Below, piece by piece: positions 14,780-27,800 of a stretch of DNA of 64,000 bases. The DNA is from Phoronis australis (Eukaryota; Phoronida; Phoronidae). The first letter of the stretch is position 1. The number at the start of each line of letters is the position of its first letter. The notes below the pieces were generated by a model. That model was not told the DNA's origin. It saw only the letters and a list, made by a program, of their open reading frames with translations, and searched no databases. Location: the NCBI GenBank assembly GCA_002633005.1, contig NMRA01000744.1, positions 92,048 to 156,047 of the forward strand. Reading direction: 5' to 3'. A program made the translations under genes and the position numbers.

Positions 14780-15260
14780 TTAAACAATGAACTTAATATG
14801 GTTTACCCTCGCCGCTTATCGCACCGGCCGCCATTTTCAAATTTTGCCCAGCCCTCTTTGCTATAAATCCGTACAGTTTGGATTGATGCTTCATGCGATC
14901 TACGTGTCATTTACGTACCTGCAAACTTGGAACTGCGGTCTTGGCCTCCAAAGGGTCCAAACAAACTTTCGGAATGACTGTCACCGAATCGAGCCGAAAA
15001 ATTACCTCAGCATTCACTTCCACTGCCGTCGATTTGCGGGAACCTCAGATCAACACCGCTTCACAACCATAAGAGACTATTTTCTGTGTGCAATTAAACT
15101 TTACGCGGATTATCAATGTGAAGACAAGTAACCTCGGTGCAACATTCGCCTGTTTTTGCACCGGAATTAACACAATATTATACTGCAAATTATTGAAAAT
15201 GCGCCCTTTTTAACAAATCTAGAAGCACCGGCGTAGTAATACACACTCGACACAATGATG
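14780..15260 (-). promoter_or_regulatory. CpG-rich patch, candidate promoter and 5' exon of beta-spectrin
   Basis: CpG density is clearly higher than in the AT-rich surroundings. On the minus strand an AAAATGGCGGCC motif (YY1 type, often just downstream of start sites, in this orientation) is followed 20 bp later by GGCGAGG|GTAAAC, a plausible donor at 14807. Spliced to the acceptor at 515, this would give a non-coding 5' exon for beta-spectrin. No transcript evidence is available. Confidence 0.4.
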
Positions 15261-18200
15261 TCATCGTATATTATGGGATGGGAATCCATGGCATAATGAA
15301 TATTCAATAACGCCAAGCACCTCCCAACAAGCTCCATATACGGAAAGGGAATGTTTACTATATTTACTCCAGGAGCACAACCTGAGGATCCCGTGCTTGA
15401 AAGTCTAACCCCATCTGACAGATAGTAAAAAAGATATTTCCTGAAGTGATTTCAAACATCCTGTCATTAGTTTGTGGCTATGGTTTGGCCATCATTGTAT
15501 AAATAAATGATAAATAAAAGCATTTTTGGAGTTTTGTTTAGTGTGTTGCTTTTTACCATAGACTAAAAAGCACTTTCATTTTATTACAAATAGGCAGTTA
15601 TCATGACGGTGTCCATAAATTTCAACTAGCTCATTGAGTTAGCAAAAAAAGCAAAGAGCGGGATGTCTGAAACCTTTTTATCCATCTGAGTGATTTCTGA
15701 AAACTATAAACTAAAGTCTTTCAAACAGAGGAAAATACAGGAATTTGTCACAAATTTAGGACACGGCAAACAAGTGAAATATTAATTTTACATGTAAGAT
15801 GAGCAATAAAAAAATATTTCACACAAATTTTAGTTATTATGGTACAGACTTTTAAAATGGTCAAAAGCTCAGCAACCATGAGAAAATGTTATGAGAAATT
15901 GCGAGCATTCATTTGCCTTTAAAAAATGAATAATTATTGGTGAGATTTTACTTCAATACCAGGTACATAACCTTACCCCCTCCCCTCCATTACAAACCCC
16001 CACCCCCTCCCCTGTATTGCGTACCCCACCCCCTCCCCTCCATTGCGTAAACCCACCCCCTTCTCCTTCATTGCGTANCCCTAGATTTCTCCTTTCTTGG
16101 GTCCCGGCCTAGACAAAATCTTGGATAAGTACACATTACATGGGGACACCACACTAAAATCTCCTGTGAATCGAGCTCTGACCAGAAATGTCACATATTT
16201 TAAAGCTCCATGCAATTTTCTGTTGGTTGTTTTTCACTTTTGTTGACCTGTGAGCTAGCCTGTATAGACAGCTATTTGTGGTCCGCGTACGTTTGGATAT
16301 CATAGAAAATAGGGTATCAACACAACTTATAGAGTAGTATCAGTTTGCCAGTAGCCCTAGAAAGATTTTCAAGGTTTTAAATATGACAAGTAGGCACCTC
16401 AAAATTTGACAGCTGTTTAAGGCATAAAACCGATTTCATCATTTGTGATCGGATACTCCAGAGAGAAAAGTTGTTCGATTTCAGTGTGAATCTGACCATG
16501 GAGAAGGCACTGTCTGGGCCTCTCATAGTTTTCCACAGCTAGTTTACGATAGATTTTCAGACCTACTGAATTCAAACTCGGAGCAATACTAAATGTTGTG
16601 AACAAAAAGCTGTTTTGTCAGTTCTTGGCAGCAATTAACAAATGAATAACTTAAAAGAGCTAAAAAACAAGTCTCTCATAAAAAAAATAACGTTTGATTT
16701 AGACCACTTACCGCTGTAAGACTGAGCTGGCAAAAAATGACGGTTTGCTTTTATTTGAGACCAAGTTTAGCGAGATGAATCGCAATGGCAGTTGAGTTTA
16801 CTTAGCCAAGGGTGGTCCAAGCACTGGCGAATTTTCACTGAGACGTTTCCACACTCAAAATACTCTCTAATCTGAATGCGGTACAAGTAGACTAGTTTCA
16901 TAGCAGTATGTGGTCTATTTCAAAAGCTGGTTTCCTTGATGGAAGGTGTAGATTCATAACAGCTTTAATTATTACTCATAATGTAAATCGTATTAATTGT
17001 TATACCAGAAGAAAAGAATGAAACAAGAACACAAAGAGCTATGTGACATATCATCAACTTTATTGCAACAATATTTTCCCAAAAACATTATAACAACGTG
17101 ATTTCATATCATAATCACTGCAAAAAATAAAACTGCTATATCACAAAAGCTAATTAGTTTATGCATGCACTTGCTAAGACCTAAAATCCACAATTACCCG
17201 AGTGTACCAAGGTCTCTGACAATTGAAAATGGCCCACCTAAATAAGATGCCCATCACCGAGTGTATGTATGTACCAATCATACCAAATCAGTTGCACTGC
17301 CAGAGTGATTTCAAGATCATTACAGCACCCACCTTCAGTCGAAGAAACTAGCTTTCAATTTAAGCAACTTGCAACCATAACATTAGACTTAACTTGTTCC
17401 TTTCTCACATGAGAAGTGAATTTCAGATTTGCAAAAATCCGACTGACCATTATTGCTAGAGACCATCATCAATGAATAAAATGACTGGCCATGACAAACC
17501 AACTTGCAGAACCTGGTCTCAAGTAATAAGGATGACCAATTCTTTCAAAGTACAGAAATCACATCTATTTTGACAAAGGAACAATATGAGATAAACTTCA
17601 TAACATTTTTAGACAGAAGATGGCTTTATAGCTGGTTTAACTATTCTATTGATTGGGAGCTACGCCTCACGCCAATTAGTTTTTAGATTCAAATATCTTA
17701 TTAATATTGTGTTAAAGAGACCAGTGATGAATAAACTTGCCAGCGAAATGACACGGTGGTATTTCAACTAACCACAAACCTAACAGAAGATAGGTAGTTT
17801 TGTTAACTATTACACGCATTGCCAAAAAGAAATTTCCAATTTGACATTTGTGAATTTTTCAATTAAAGCTGACATTGCTTTAAATAACTTGTCAAGTGTT
17901 ATCTTACAAAAACCGAGTCACACAAACCTTCTTAAGAGTTAAACAAATTCTCAATCTTCATTTTGTTGACAAATATAACCGTACTAAATTCCATGTTTTA
18001 TCCATATCGTGCGTTAAATAAGTGAAGAATAACAGACTCTGAATGAATGAAAATGTACATCTGAGTAGCGGACTGCACTCTATTTTCACAATTGCTGAAT
18101 AACATTACACCACTTACATTCCACACAAAAGGAGTTTCTGATAACCATTGACATTACAGTAGTCCTATCAACGAGGGCAATTTCCTGTTGGAGAAACCTA

Positions 18201-19234
18201 CTCACACAGATAAGCCACAGCAAATTGTAGATATCGTACAACTTCAAAAATAGACCAAGTGGACTTGTAAGCAATAACGTTATTAAGAGCGTTCAGTAGT
18301 GGCTACACAGTTTCAATAATATCTGAAAAGTGTGAATTTCAACAAATTTTTTTACATATTAATAAGCTTCAACTTTCTTTAAAAACATCAATGCCTACGC
18401 TACTCATTCCAGGGTTAATCCACACAAAATGGACTCTCTGTCTAGATTGGACGAAAGAGGTAATAAACATTTTCAAGGATGACAACAAATGACCAATGAG
18501 AGTATCCAAGACATAACCTGAGCAAAATTCAGCAGCGTGCAGAAATAGGGGTCGATGAGGCGATGGCCCGGACATCCACATTGGGGTCCATCTAATCACT
18601 ATGATTGAACTTTCGAAATTGCAACTGATTTGTAGTTTCTATTTTATGTTTCACCTTTTTTACTTTTCTTAGTACTAGGGTCTATGTGTTTGAGTAGATA
18701 CGGGGTCATCCGAAAAAATCCCCCTAGGCATCACCATACTTCTGTACACTACAGGCAAAATTGCACACTTCAAACAATATACGGTACACCACAGATCATC
18801 AAATATAGTATCTGATATTTACTGCCTTATGATGCTTGTTTAAAGGGACATTTTCATGTCCAAGTCATGAATTTCATTATAATAATGAAGGATTACAGCA
18901 TTTCTTACCAAAAAGTACAGTGAAGAAGGCTTACATTGAAAGTCAAATACTAGATGCAAAATATTTAAGAAAACAACTAACAAAGTTGTAAGCTTAGTTA
19001 AAAAATGCACACAAGGTGGCGCTTCCCGTGCCATTAAGAAGAGATATTTGTGATAATGAGCTATACAAGAACAACCAACAAAATTAATAAACTAACAAAC
19101 AGAATTAACATCAACTCTATGTCTGTAGTGATGTCCTTAAATGAAGTTTACAACACAAAACTGTGAAAAAATTCTATTCAGCCACACTGGAGGTTATGCG
19201 TAATCACGACTTCAGTTGTGAGTGGTGAAGGTAT
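15261..19234. other. Gene-free interval between candidate promoter and gap-flanking repeat
   Basis: No coding exon recognised on either strand. Apart from the C-rich minisatellite at 15968-16080, I see only AT-rich unique-looking sequence with short random open frames. Confidence 0.6.
15968..16080. repeat. C-rich minisatellite (about 30-bp unit)
   Basis: Roughly four units of the type CCCCCTCCCCTCCATTGCGT. The minus strand has G4-5 runs spaced closely enough to form G-quadruplexes. An N at 16078 ends the array, suggesting sequencing trouble here. Confidence 0.85.
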
Positions 19235-20113
19235 AATGAAAGATCGTAGCAGTTGTAATAATTGAGGCATGCAATACACTCAGTCACCTCCATGTACCAA
19301 TGACTCAAATGTAAAATGTTAAGCGCAAACAAAAGTCCGACTTTCCAACCGAACTCATCCACACGAACCATTTAACGAATACTGATGAGAAATGGTGAGG
19401 TGAAAGTATCTGCAGTTTGTATGCGTGAATTTTGACGTTATAATTTTTGTTTGTGTACGTACAGTAAAGATTCGTAAGTATGATTCAATGATTCGCAAGG
19501 ACGGTTCCATGCTCGTAGGGACTATTGACCTTCTTACGGATAGCGAGTCTCGTGATACAAACAAAGCATTGTGGGATAGCGATCATTCCACGCAGTATCA
19601 CCAGAGAGGTAGATACAAGATCAGGAGAGGTTTTAGTTTGTTTCGAGCAGTCAGAAGTCCATTATAGATACCAGTTAACACGCAGCATTTATTCAACAAC
19701 TAACTGCTGCTAGCTAACTAAGCAGACGATCACCTGCGTGGAAATTTCTGAATTTTGGATTAGAAGACTTGTATCCCACAAATCTATGCTTTGGGATGTA
19801 GACAAATCGTTTTTCTCTATCCGTAGAAAGATCAACTATTGAAAGCCTATGAATACACGTAGGAGAATGAGTTAGACAAAGAAAGAATACCGCATAAAAG
19901 TTGCCTTTTTTGTAATCATAGAAAAACTAAACAGAAATTTTCGTTATCACATTATTTTATCGCGTACCCGATGTATAATCTCTGCACTCAAAATCTGAAT
20001 AAAAATTTACCGATTGCATGGTACGCTTTGAATAATTTTATAAATTGAAACTCGAATCGTGCCACGTGATTGGTTAAATTTCAAGTCTAAATTAGAGTGA
20101 AGTCTAAGTTTAG
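19235..20113. repeat. Left copy of an ~880-bp duplication flanking an assembly gap
   Basis: Nearly identical to 20253-21139, differing by point changes and small indels. Each copy includes the same open frames, such as one containing RTVKIRKYDSMIRKDGSML, which I do not recognise as a gene. Ends exactly at the N run. Confidence 0.93.
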
Positions 20114-20252
20114 NNNNNNNNNNNNNNNNNNNNNNNNNNNNNNNNNNNNNNNNNNNNNNNNNNNNNNNNNNNNNNNNNNNNNNNNNNNNNNNNNNNNNNN
20201 NNNNNNNNNNNNNNNNNNNNNNNNNNNNNNNNNNNNNNNNNNNNNNNNNNNN
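20114..20252. other. Assembly gap (139 N)
   Basis: Run of N; content unknown. Confidence 1.
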
Positions 20253-21139
20253 AATGAAAGATCGTAGCAGTTGTAATAATTGAGGCATGCAATACACTCA
20301 CTCACCTCCATGAACCAATGACTCAAATGTAAAATGTTAAGCGCAAACAAAAGTCCGACTTTCCAACCGAACTCATCCACACGAACCATTTAACGAATAC
20401 TGATGAGAAATGGTGAGGTGAAAGTATCTGCAGTTTGTATGCGTGAATTTTGACGTTCACGGTTATAATTTTTGTTTGTGTACGTACACTAAAGATTCGT
20501 AAGTATGATTCAATGATTCGCAAGGACGGTTCCATGCTCGTAGGGACTATTGACCTTCTTACGGATAGCGAGTCTCGTGATACAAACAAAGCATTGTGGG
20601 ATAGCGATCATTCCACGCAGTATCACCAGAGAGGTAGATATAAGATCAGGAGAGGTTTTAGTTTGTTTCGAGCAGTCAGAAGTCCATTATAGATACCAGT
20701 TAACACGCAGCATTTATTCAACAACTAACTGCTGCTAGCTAACTAAGCAGACTATCACCTGCGTGGAAATTTCTGAATTTTGAATTAGAAGACTTGTATC
20801 CCACAAATCTATGCTTTGGGATGTAGACAAATCGTTTTTCTCTATCCGTAGAAAGATCAACTATTGAAAGCCTATGAATACACGTAGGAGAATGAGTTAG
20901 ACAAAGAAAGAATACTGCATAAAAGTTGACCTTTTTTGTATTCATAGAAAAACTAAACAGAAATTATCGTTATCGCATTATTTTATCGCGTACCCGATGT
21001 ATAATCTCTGCACTCAAAATCTGAATAAAAATTTACCAATTGCATGGTACGCTTTGAATAATTTTATAAATTTAAACTCGAATCGTGCCACGTGATTGGT
21101 TAAATTTCAAGTCTAAATTAGAGTGAAGTCTAAGTTTAG
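20253..21139. repeat. Right copy of the gap-flanking duplication
   Basis: Begins directly after the N run with the same bases as 19235 and ends with the same bases as 20113. Probably the second haplotype, or a tandem copy the assembler could not merge. Confidence 0.93.
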
Positions 21140-21227
21140 AGATTAGACCCTCACCATTGCTCAAAAGGGGATACTAGACTTGCAAGTGTGTACATTGAAC
21201 ACAATATGCATAACGACAATTTCTGCA

Positions 21228-21509
21228 GTCTGTTTCGTGAAAAGCAAATAAGATTTAAGACAGAAATCTGTGTTACGCTAAACATAACTATTTCTGAAAA
21301 GTAAAACAGACTTTAGCAAAAGAACAGGCTATCTTAGAATATATCCATGACAGCTACTTACTGAGATAATTTATTTTGTACATATTATTTCACAGCAGTG
21401 ACGTGCTAATCACCACATAACAAAACCTTTTTTAGATAATTGTGAAATGGGCCTGTAAGCTCAAATTTCTGTCTTAAATCTTACGTCATTTTCATGAAAC
21501 AAACACCCC
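21228..21509. mobile_element. MITE family copy 1 (~280 bp)
   Basis: Terminal inverted repeats read GTCTGTTTCGTGAAAA at the left and the complement of CATGAAACAAACACCCC at the right, with a longer subterminal pair around AAGATTTAAGACAGAAAT. The same element recurs at 31217 and 32513. No coding capacity. It lies in the 3' flank of VPS39. Confidence 0.8.
21370..21375 (-). terminator. Candidate polyadenylation signal of VPS39
   Basis: Reading the minus strand from the VPS39 stop, the first AATAAA lies here, about 375 nt downstream; I found no AATAAA or ATTAAA between 21376 and 21750. It sits inside a MITE copy (21228-21509). Use of this site is inferred only. Confidence 0.4.
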
Positions 21510-21750
21510 TCGGCTTGATAACAGAGCTCCAATTCAAGTCTCCATCAAAATGAACCAGACTAGACAATACAAAACTTATCTTCTAGATGTAGCTCAAGTA
21601 ACTCATAATTCTTCGAGTATGTAAAATCAAATTAACAATGTCGACGTTTGCAAATTCAAACCAAAAACTAACATAACAGCGTGTTTGATGCTAATTGCCA
21701 TAGGGTATTCACAGATTAAAACAAAATCTCACAGTTAAAAACTCTATGGT

Positions 21751-21832
21751 TCAAGGCTCTACAGGGCACTTATCTGGGTCTTTGCAGCAGACGTAATGAA
21801 CAATGACTCCATTCGGATACCTCGCAAAGGCA
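21751..21832 (-). CDS. VPS39: VPS39 terminal coding exon 23 (residues 862-888 and stop)
   Basis: 82 nt, ending with TGA at 21751-21753. Encodes SAFARYPNGVIVHYVCCKDP, the family's closing motif with H874-X2-C877, then a short tail ending VEP. The acceptor is TTTTTAG. Confidence 0.95.
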
Positions 21833-24800
21833 CTAAAAACAAGAAATGCAAAATTTCAGTGTCTGATTCACTAAACAATGTTGCAACAATTCTAATCAAA
21901 TGAAGAAATTGGTAAAACACTACACAGAAAAGATTTGATGCACAACGATTCACAAGCTAAGAATTTTGTTCTGTCCAAAGATTTTTCAGCAGTAGTACTG
22001 TTTCCCTGGACCATGGCAGCAATGGAAAAGCAACGTTAACAGCCTAGTAAAAGGCCCTCATCTTGATGTGTGTGAATGTACCATTATTACGTATTGTTTT
22101 CCTTGACCATGGAAACAGTGGAAAACCGATATTAACAAACCGGTAAAAGGCCCTCATCTTCGTGTGTGTGAACGTACTACCATTAAGAAACTACAATAAC
22201 ACTGACTGCACAGACAGTCGTGTGTTTGTTCAATGGATGTGAATGCACACACATCAAGCTGAAGGCCTTTTACAGGGCCGCTTGCATCACACTCCTATTA
22301 TCACCACTCGTAAGGAGATCAACTATTAACGTTGAAAATGTCTCTCTAAGACAACCAAATAATTTTATTTTTCAAAACAGTAACATCAGAAAATGTTTGC
22401 CTCTTTAAACGTGACTAGCAATGGACCGTTAACTTAAGTAAAAATAATGACCTTGAGTGAAACAAGCCAAATGACAAGGGCCAAACAATCATATAACATT
22501 TTCTGCTGGATAAGTTTGAAAATCACCAATAGCACATCGCGCATTATGTCCAGCTTCTAAGCTTCAAATAATCAAGCTAGCAGTAAAAGGTTAAATTATT
22601 TGCACAAAATCTCACTATTTTTTAAACTTAATAATTAATTAAAAGAGTACGACAACGCCTCCATGTGTCATAATGCAGGGAAATTGAACACTTGCTTTTC
22701 TCGAAGCTTCTTCAGCCAATTTCAGCATCGAGAAAAACAACTGCCATAACTCATACATCTTTTCCAAAATAGATATCTACAAGAGACCAATCAAAAAAGT
22801 GATTTCTCCTGAGTACATTTACTCTCACATGACATAAAAATGAAAAATACCTTGTACCAATTCTCTTTCTACAGACTCGGCACATCTTCTCGCTGTTGAT
22901 CATAAACTTTGTTCGCTGGTAAAACATCCTCTGCTCTTGGACCTGTGGTAAAGCAAAACGTTTTGCAGAGGAAGAACCAAAACAACATGAAATTTCAAAA
23001 ACATTCTAATAATTGGTACGAAGCTCTGTAATATGAATGCCATATATGCGCATTTCTTTATGAGGAGCCAGTGTGGCCTAGTGTGATAAATGTCCGTTTA
23101 TTTTACTCAAGGTCGTGGATTTAGAGACCAACTGGGGCACACTGTTAGACTTTCCAGTCAGCTCTCTAGCTCCTTAGCTTTGTATTAACTATATGTTAAT
23201 AAACCATTAAAATGGTTCCAGGTGATCAGTGCAATGGGCCCACTTGAGAGGCCTGCATACGCCTGGTACAATATGTACAAAACCATGTGCAATAATTATT
23301 TGTCTCTAATATGCCCATTTTTAGGACCAGGCACCTACATCTAAAAAAATTGTGTTTGAGGAAAATCTTACTCAAGTGTTTTACATATAGGCACACGCAC
23401 CTAACCTTACGTCAAGCCCAGGTGGCAATTTCTTGTACATGTGCACATCTTAAATTGGGCATTACTTGTAGTTGTTTTTTTTTACCCATTCTTGTTACTT
23501 TCCATTTAAAGGGAAATTATCACTTTTATGGCCATGAAGCACATTTTGGGATCATTGTTGAACAGGACAGACTTTTTGGAGTCATTAGTTTTGACCAGAA
23601 CTATAAAACAAAATCGGTTGCGATTTTGTGATTTTACCAGAAATCCACAATTCTTGCCGTTGTCTGCCAGACATTTGCTAAAATCAAGGCCGATGTCTTT
23701 AACACAGTCAGTTAAATACGCCTAAAACACTCTGGCATTTATAGAGTGTGGCTTAGCTCTGCCAACAGACCATTAGGCTGGGACTTTGACGGTGCTAGAA
23801 GTGAATATCCACACTAGGGCTGATCTCATAAATTACTTTTCTCGCCAATAATGTACTGTTAAAATAATTACTCGTCGATGTGCACCATTTTGATACAGAC
23901 AGGTTAATTTTCAGTCACATAATATTTTACAAACCTACTCTTCAGTTTTATTCAAGTGCACTATACAACTTTAGGACCATTTAGGGTAAAAAAATGAATG
24001 GAAAACCTAAGCAAACATTAAAGGCAGCGAAAGCTCCAATCTTTCTTTGAATGATAAAGACTAAATAAATCGTTCTAGCTAAAATGTTGGCGTTACACTG
24101 CCACTCTATACACAGCTAAATTTTGTAGTAACGAAGGGTAGCAACACTCAGCACAGCATCTCAAAGTTTCATATGAATCGGGACACCCGTTTTGTAACAT
24201 AAGCCTCCTCCAAACTTGGACACTTTTCTACAGTCCTATTAATCGTTAAACACAAAGTAATCTAAGTTAATAGAATTTAGAGTTCAAATTTCGTAGAGCA
24301 AATCGTGAAACCAAGTTGTCACAGGAGTGAGCTTCATATAAAATATATAGACTTGCATCAGTAGAAATCAAACACAAATGCATGTAGTCGGAAGGACAAT
24401 AAATGTATTAAAGAAACAGGTGTCCAGAAGTGCTTCAACAGTTTTGCGAGTCAATGGGCATGGATATAGAGTGACCTTTTCACATGTCAATGCACAACTG
24501 CGCAGTTGTCGCAAAGAACACGTTCAACTTAAAACTCACAAGATACTGTTTTTCGTAATTTTGAGTATTTAGTACCACTGATTGAATTTCCAAGCAAAAC
24601 GTGCTTTGACAAAGTTCTCCCTGCTTTGAATGTTGCTAAGTCAAAAAAATATAAATAATCAAACTGACACGTGAGCATGTCACAAGCAAACAAAGACATT
24701 TTAACTTACCGTTAAATTTTCTGAGTACCGCAAACTTTTTAAAATTTGTGCATTTCGTTTAGTCTTCTCGCGATCTTCTAATACCGTTTCCAAAAAGGAC

Positions 24801-27800
24801 AACACGTCACTGATCCCAATGCATGTTGGGAGGATAGCTAGCACCTGAAAGCAGACAATAATTTTATAACAATTCCGTGGCTGTTGTTGTCTGATCCAAT
24901 CCAAAATGTACAACCATGTTTTTAACACACCAAACTGAATTACGTAAAGTATAAATGTTTCCTATATAAACATAAGCCTAATGAAACATTTTCAAAACAA
25001 AAAATAATCAATGGCATACCATAATAAGTCTGCACAACAAAGTCACTTTTCATTAAACATACCTTAGAAGTATCCATTTTTGTAGCCTGTTCCTTGAGAA
25101 TTTTCAGAGCTGCACCGATATTTGGTTTTGAGTCCTGGTGAGAGAGTGATCCCTTGGCTGTGGCTGGGTTTGGCGGTTGGAGATACATTTTCAACAAGGA
25201 CAAGTAGACCTACAGGAAAATGTAATCCATTTAATCTGATGTACCACAAACATGATGACGCAAATCCAATTTTGAAAAAGAAATTAAGTTTAATTAAGCG
25301 CTACGTCGGCTGGTGAAAATTACCAAGCTCAAAATGAGCTAAAACTAAGAATGCATGGCTTATTAAGCCTTTGTAACCATAGAAACCACGAGGTGTTGAC
25401 TTGCCGTGTTTCACAGCTTCATTTTTGTAAGGATCGCAAAGTCAAATTAAAGTATTTGTGTCAGCCCTGTCTGAAATGCGGTGTCTCACGGTAATATTCA
25501 CATTATCTAAACAGTGCTCAAAATAACCTTAAATCATGCACAGTGGTTTAGTACCCAATGAAACAAGACAGACGCAGATTCTAAAGTGACAAAATCAGAG
25601 AATGAACCTCTTTAAGGCCCTTCAACGCAATCCTTGAGAATCATTGTTTTGTTTTGCGGTTTGGAGTGGAACCCAAATTGAATGTTTTGCTTTCTAAATA
25701 CGTCAAGTCGGCATTTCTAATTAGACATGTTAAAACTATTGACCCAATAGAGTTGATGGAATTCTTCAATGGGAATATTCAGCACCACTAACTTGATGTG
25801 CTCGAGTGTGAAGATAATAATTTCTGCTTTCGACCAACTTAGCTCGGCTGAAGAGTTTAACACAACCTAATGACCACGTTCCTGCACGTCTGACCAAAGC
25901 ATAAGCAGCACCGCAAACTACTTTTCAACTTGGCTGGTCTAACCTGGACCACAAGTGACAGGGTTTAAAAATTCTTACACAGGTGAAAAGAAAACAAGTT
26001 GTGGAAACAAGACAGATTTTCTGCACGAGAAACATGATTCTACTTACATCTCGACTACTTTCCCCGTCTCTTTCATAGCTCACCTTGCAATGCCTGACAG
26101 AAGAACAAAATACATCTGAATTTAGTGCAAACCAGTGACAGCTAGAAATCAAACTCAAAGCAAGACATACACAACTACAAACGATTGTTTTCGACATTCT
26201 TTAAGACATACTGCTTCAGCTGACACTGCTTTGTACAAAAGGCTTGACATAATGACCTGCAGGTCTCATTTGCAACCTGAAATCTGGAAAAGCGAGCTGA
26301 GATTTTGGTCAGCTTGTATTAGTCCCACGTGTGTGTGACTTGAGAATACTGAACTTAGACAAGATGAGTCATATCGCCAAAAAAATACATCGACAACACT
26401 TTTTATTTAAGGCGAACAGGAAATTACGAGTGCCACAACACACACCAGAAAGCACCCCAATATCGACTTTTTGGTAGCCAAAGCGACCTGGGATCTGTGT
26501 GTCAGAGCTGAATTTCGGATTTGCGAGCTGGGATTTTGGCCAAGCCACAAAAGACGACCTGGTTATATTCGTACTGTCCAGATCTGGTACAAAAGCACAA
26601 CATGAGACCTTTAGTTCAAGCTAATGTCTAGATAAAAAATGGAATCTTCAAAGAGCCTAATTGCAAAAGGTGATTTCTTTAGAAGGTAAGGAAACAAACA
26701 CGTCTTGCACAAGGATATGAAAAGAAGTAGACCCTGTTTGTTCCACAGAAGAATACATTCACAGGGAATGTGATTGGCCAGATGCGAATCGATCTCGAAA
26801 TCCTTGATACCAGAGTTATCTGCAGATAGATCCATCTTCACATAAGCCAGATACAGCACGGCATACATTTGATGGAATCTTAAAACTTTCCCCAGTTTCA
26901 TAGGAAATGGCCAACAAAACCGTTGCTAAAGTAAGTCATCAACAATGAAGTCCTGCCAGCAGCGACAATTATACATTCACAACAATGTTGTGTGGTGGCT
27001 ACAGTATACACTCCATCAACTACAGTCTACTTAGCATGCTGTTTTAACATGTCGCTGTGGCGACCTGTTTGACTGCAGTTGCACCACATTTGAATGGCCT
27101 CCAATAGATTTGAACTGTCCCCGTTCCTTGACGCAATTAGGTTTTCAGGTGTTGGGAACACTGCTAAGTTATACTGTTTGTAAAAAGTAATGTCGTCCAT
27201 TTTTAAATATAAAAATTTGAACAAACATTTTTTCTGCATGCCCAAGCATGTATTTGAATTTGACTTTTGGTCCCTAAACTGATATTTTCCAAGTGTGCAC
27301 CTCCAGCTCATCTTGCAGAAAACTCTAATATTATGGCTGTAACCTGTTCCAATTCAACATGTCTGACACAACAACCAAATTCTTCTTGGCGTCTGTGTAA
27401 AAGCGGTCAAAGAGAAATCTTTTAAAATCCAAATAATACGACACTTATTTCGTATAGCGTGAATCTGTAAATACTAAAATGCAGGATCGAAGCAAGCACT
27501 TCACGAAAGTGAGGGTGGCAACAACATTAGAAACTCAAATTGTACGTACTCCTCTGCCATTTCATAGTCGTGTAGTGTATGAATGTAAATAGCCAGTGCA
27601 TCCTCATGTCTCCCAAGTCGGCCAAGCAATAGAGCCCGCTCTTCGAAAAATCCTGAAAGACGACAATGTCACAGGTTATCCATTTAGACTTTATTGCTTC
27701 AGGATAGTTTCTTCCAATAATTCATCTAAAGACAAATCGCAACGGTATGTGAACAGATGGCACTGTGCAAAGATTTAGATCTTGAAACCGAAGAGACAAG

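Noticed and set aside
14787-15131. 114-codon plus-strand open frame in the CpG-rich patch
   Set aside because: No family resemblance; a CpG-rich patch lowers stop-codon frequency. The region is better read as a minus-strand promoter.
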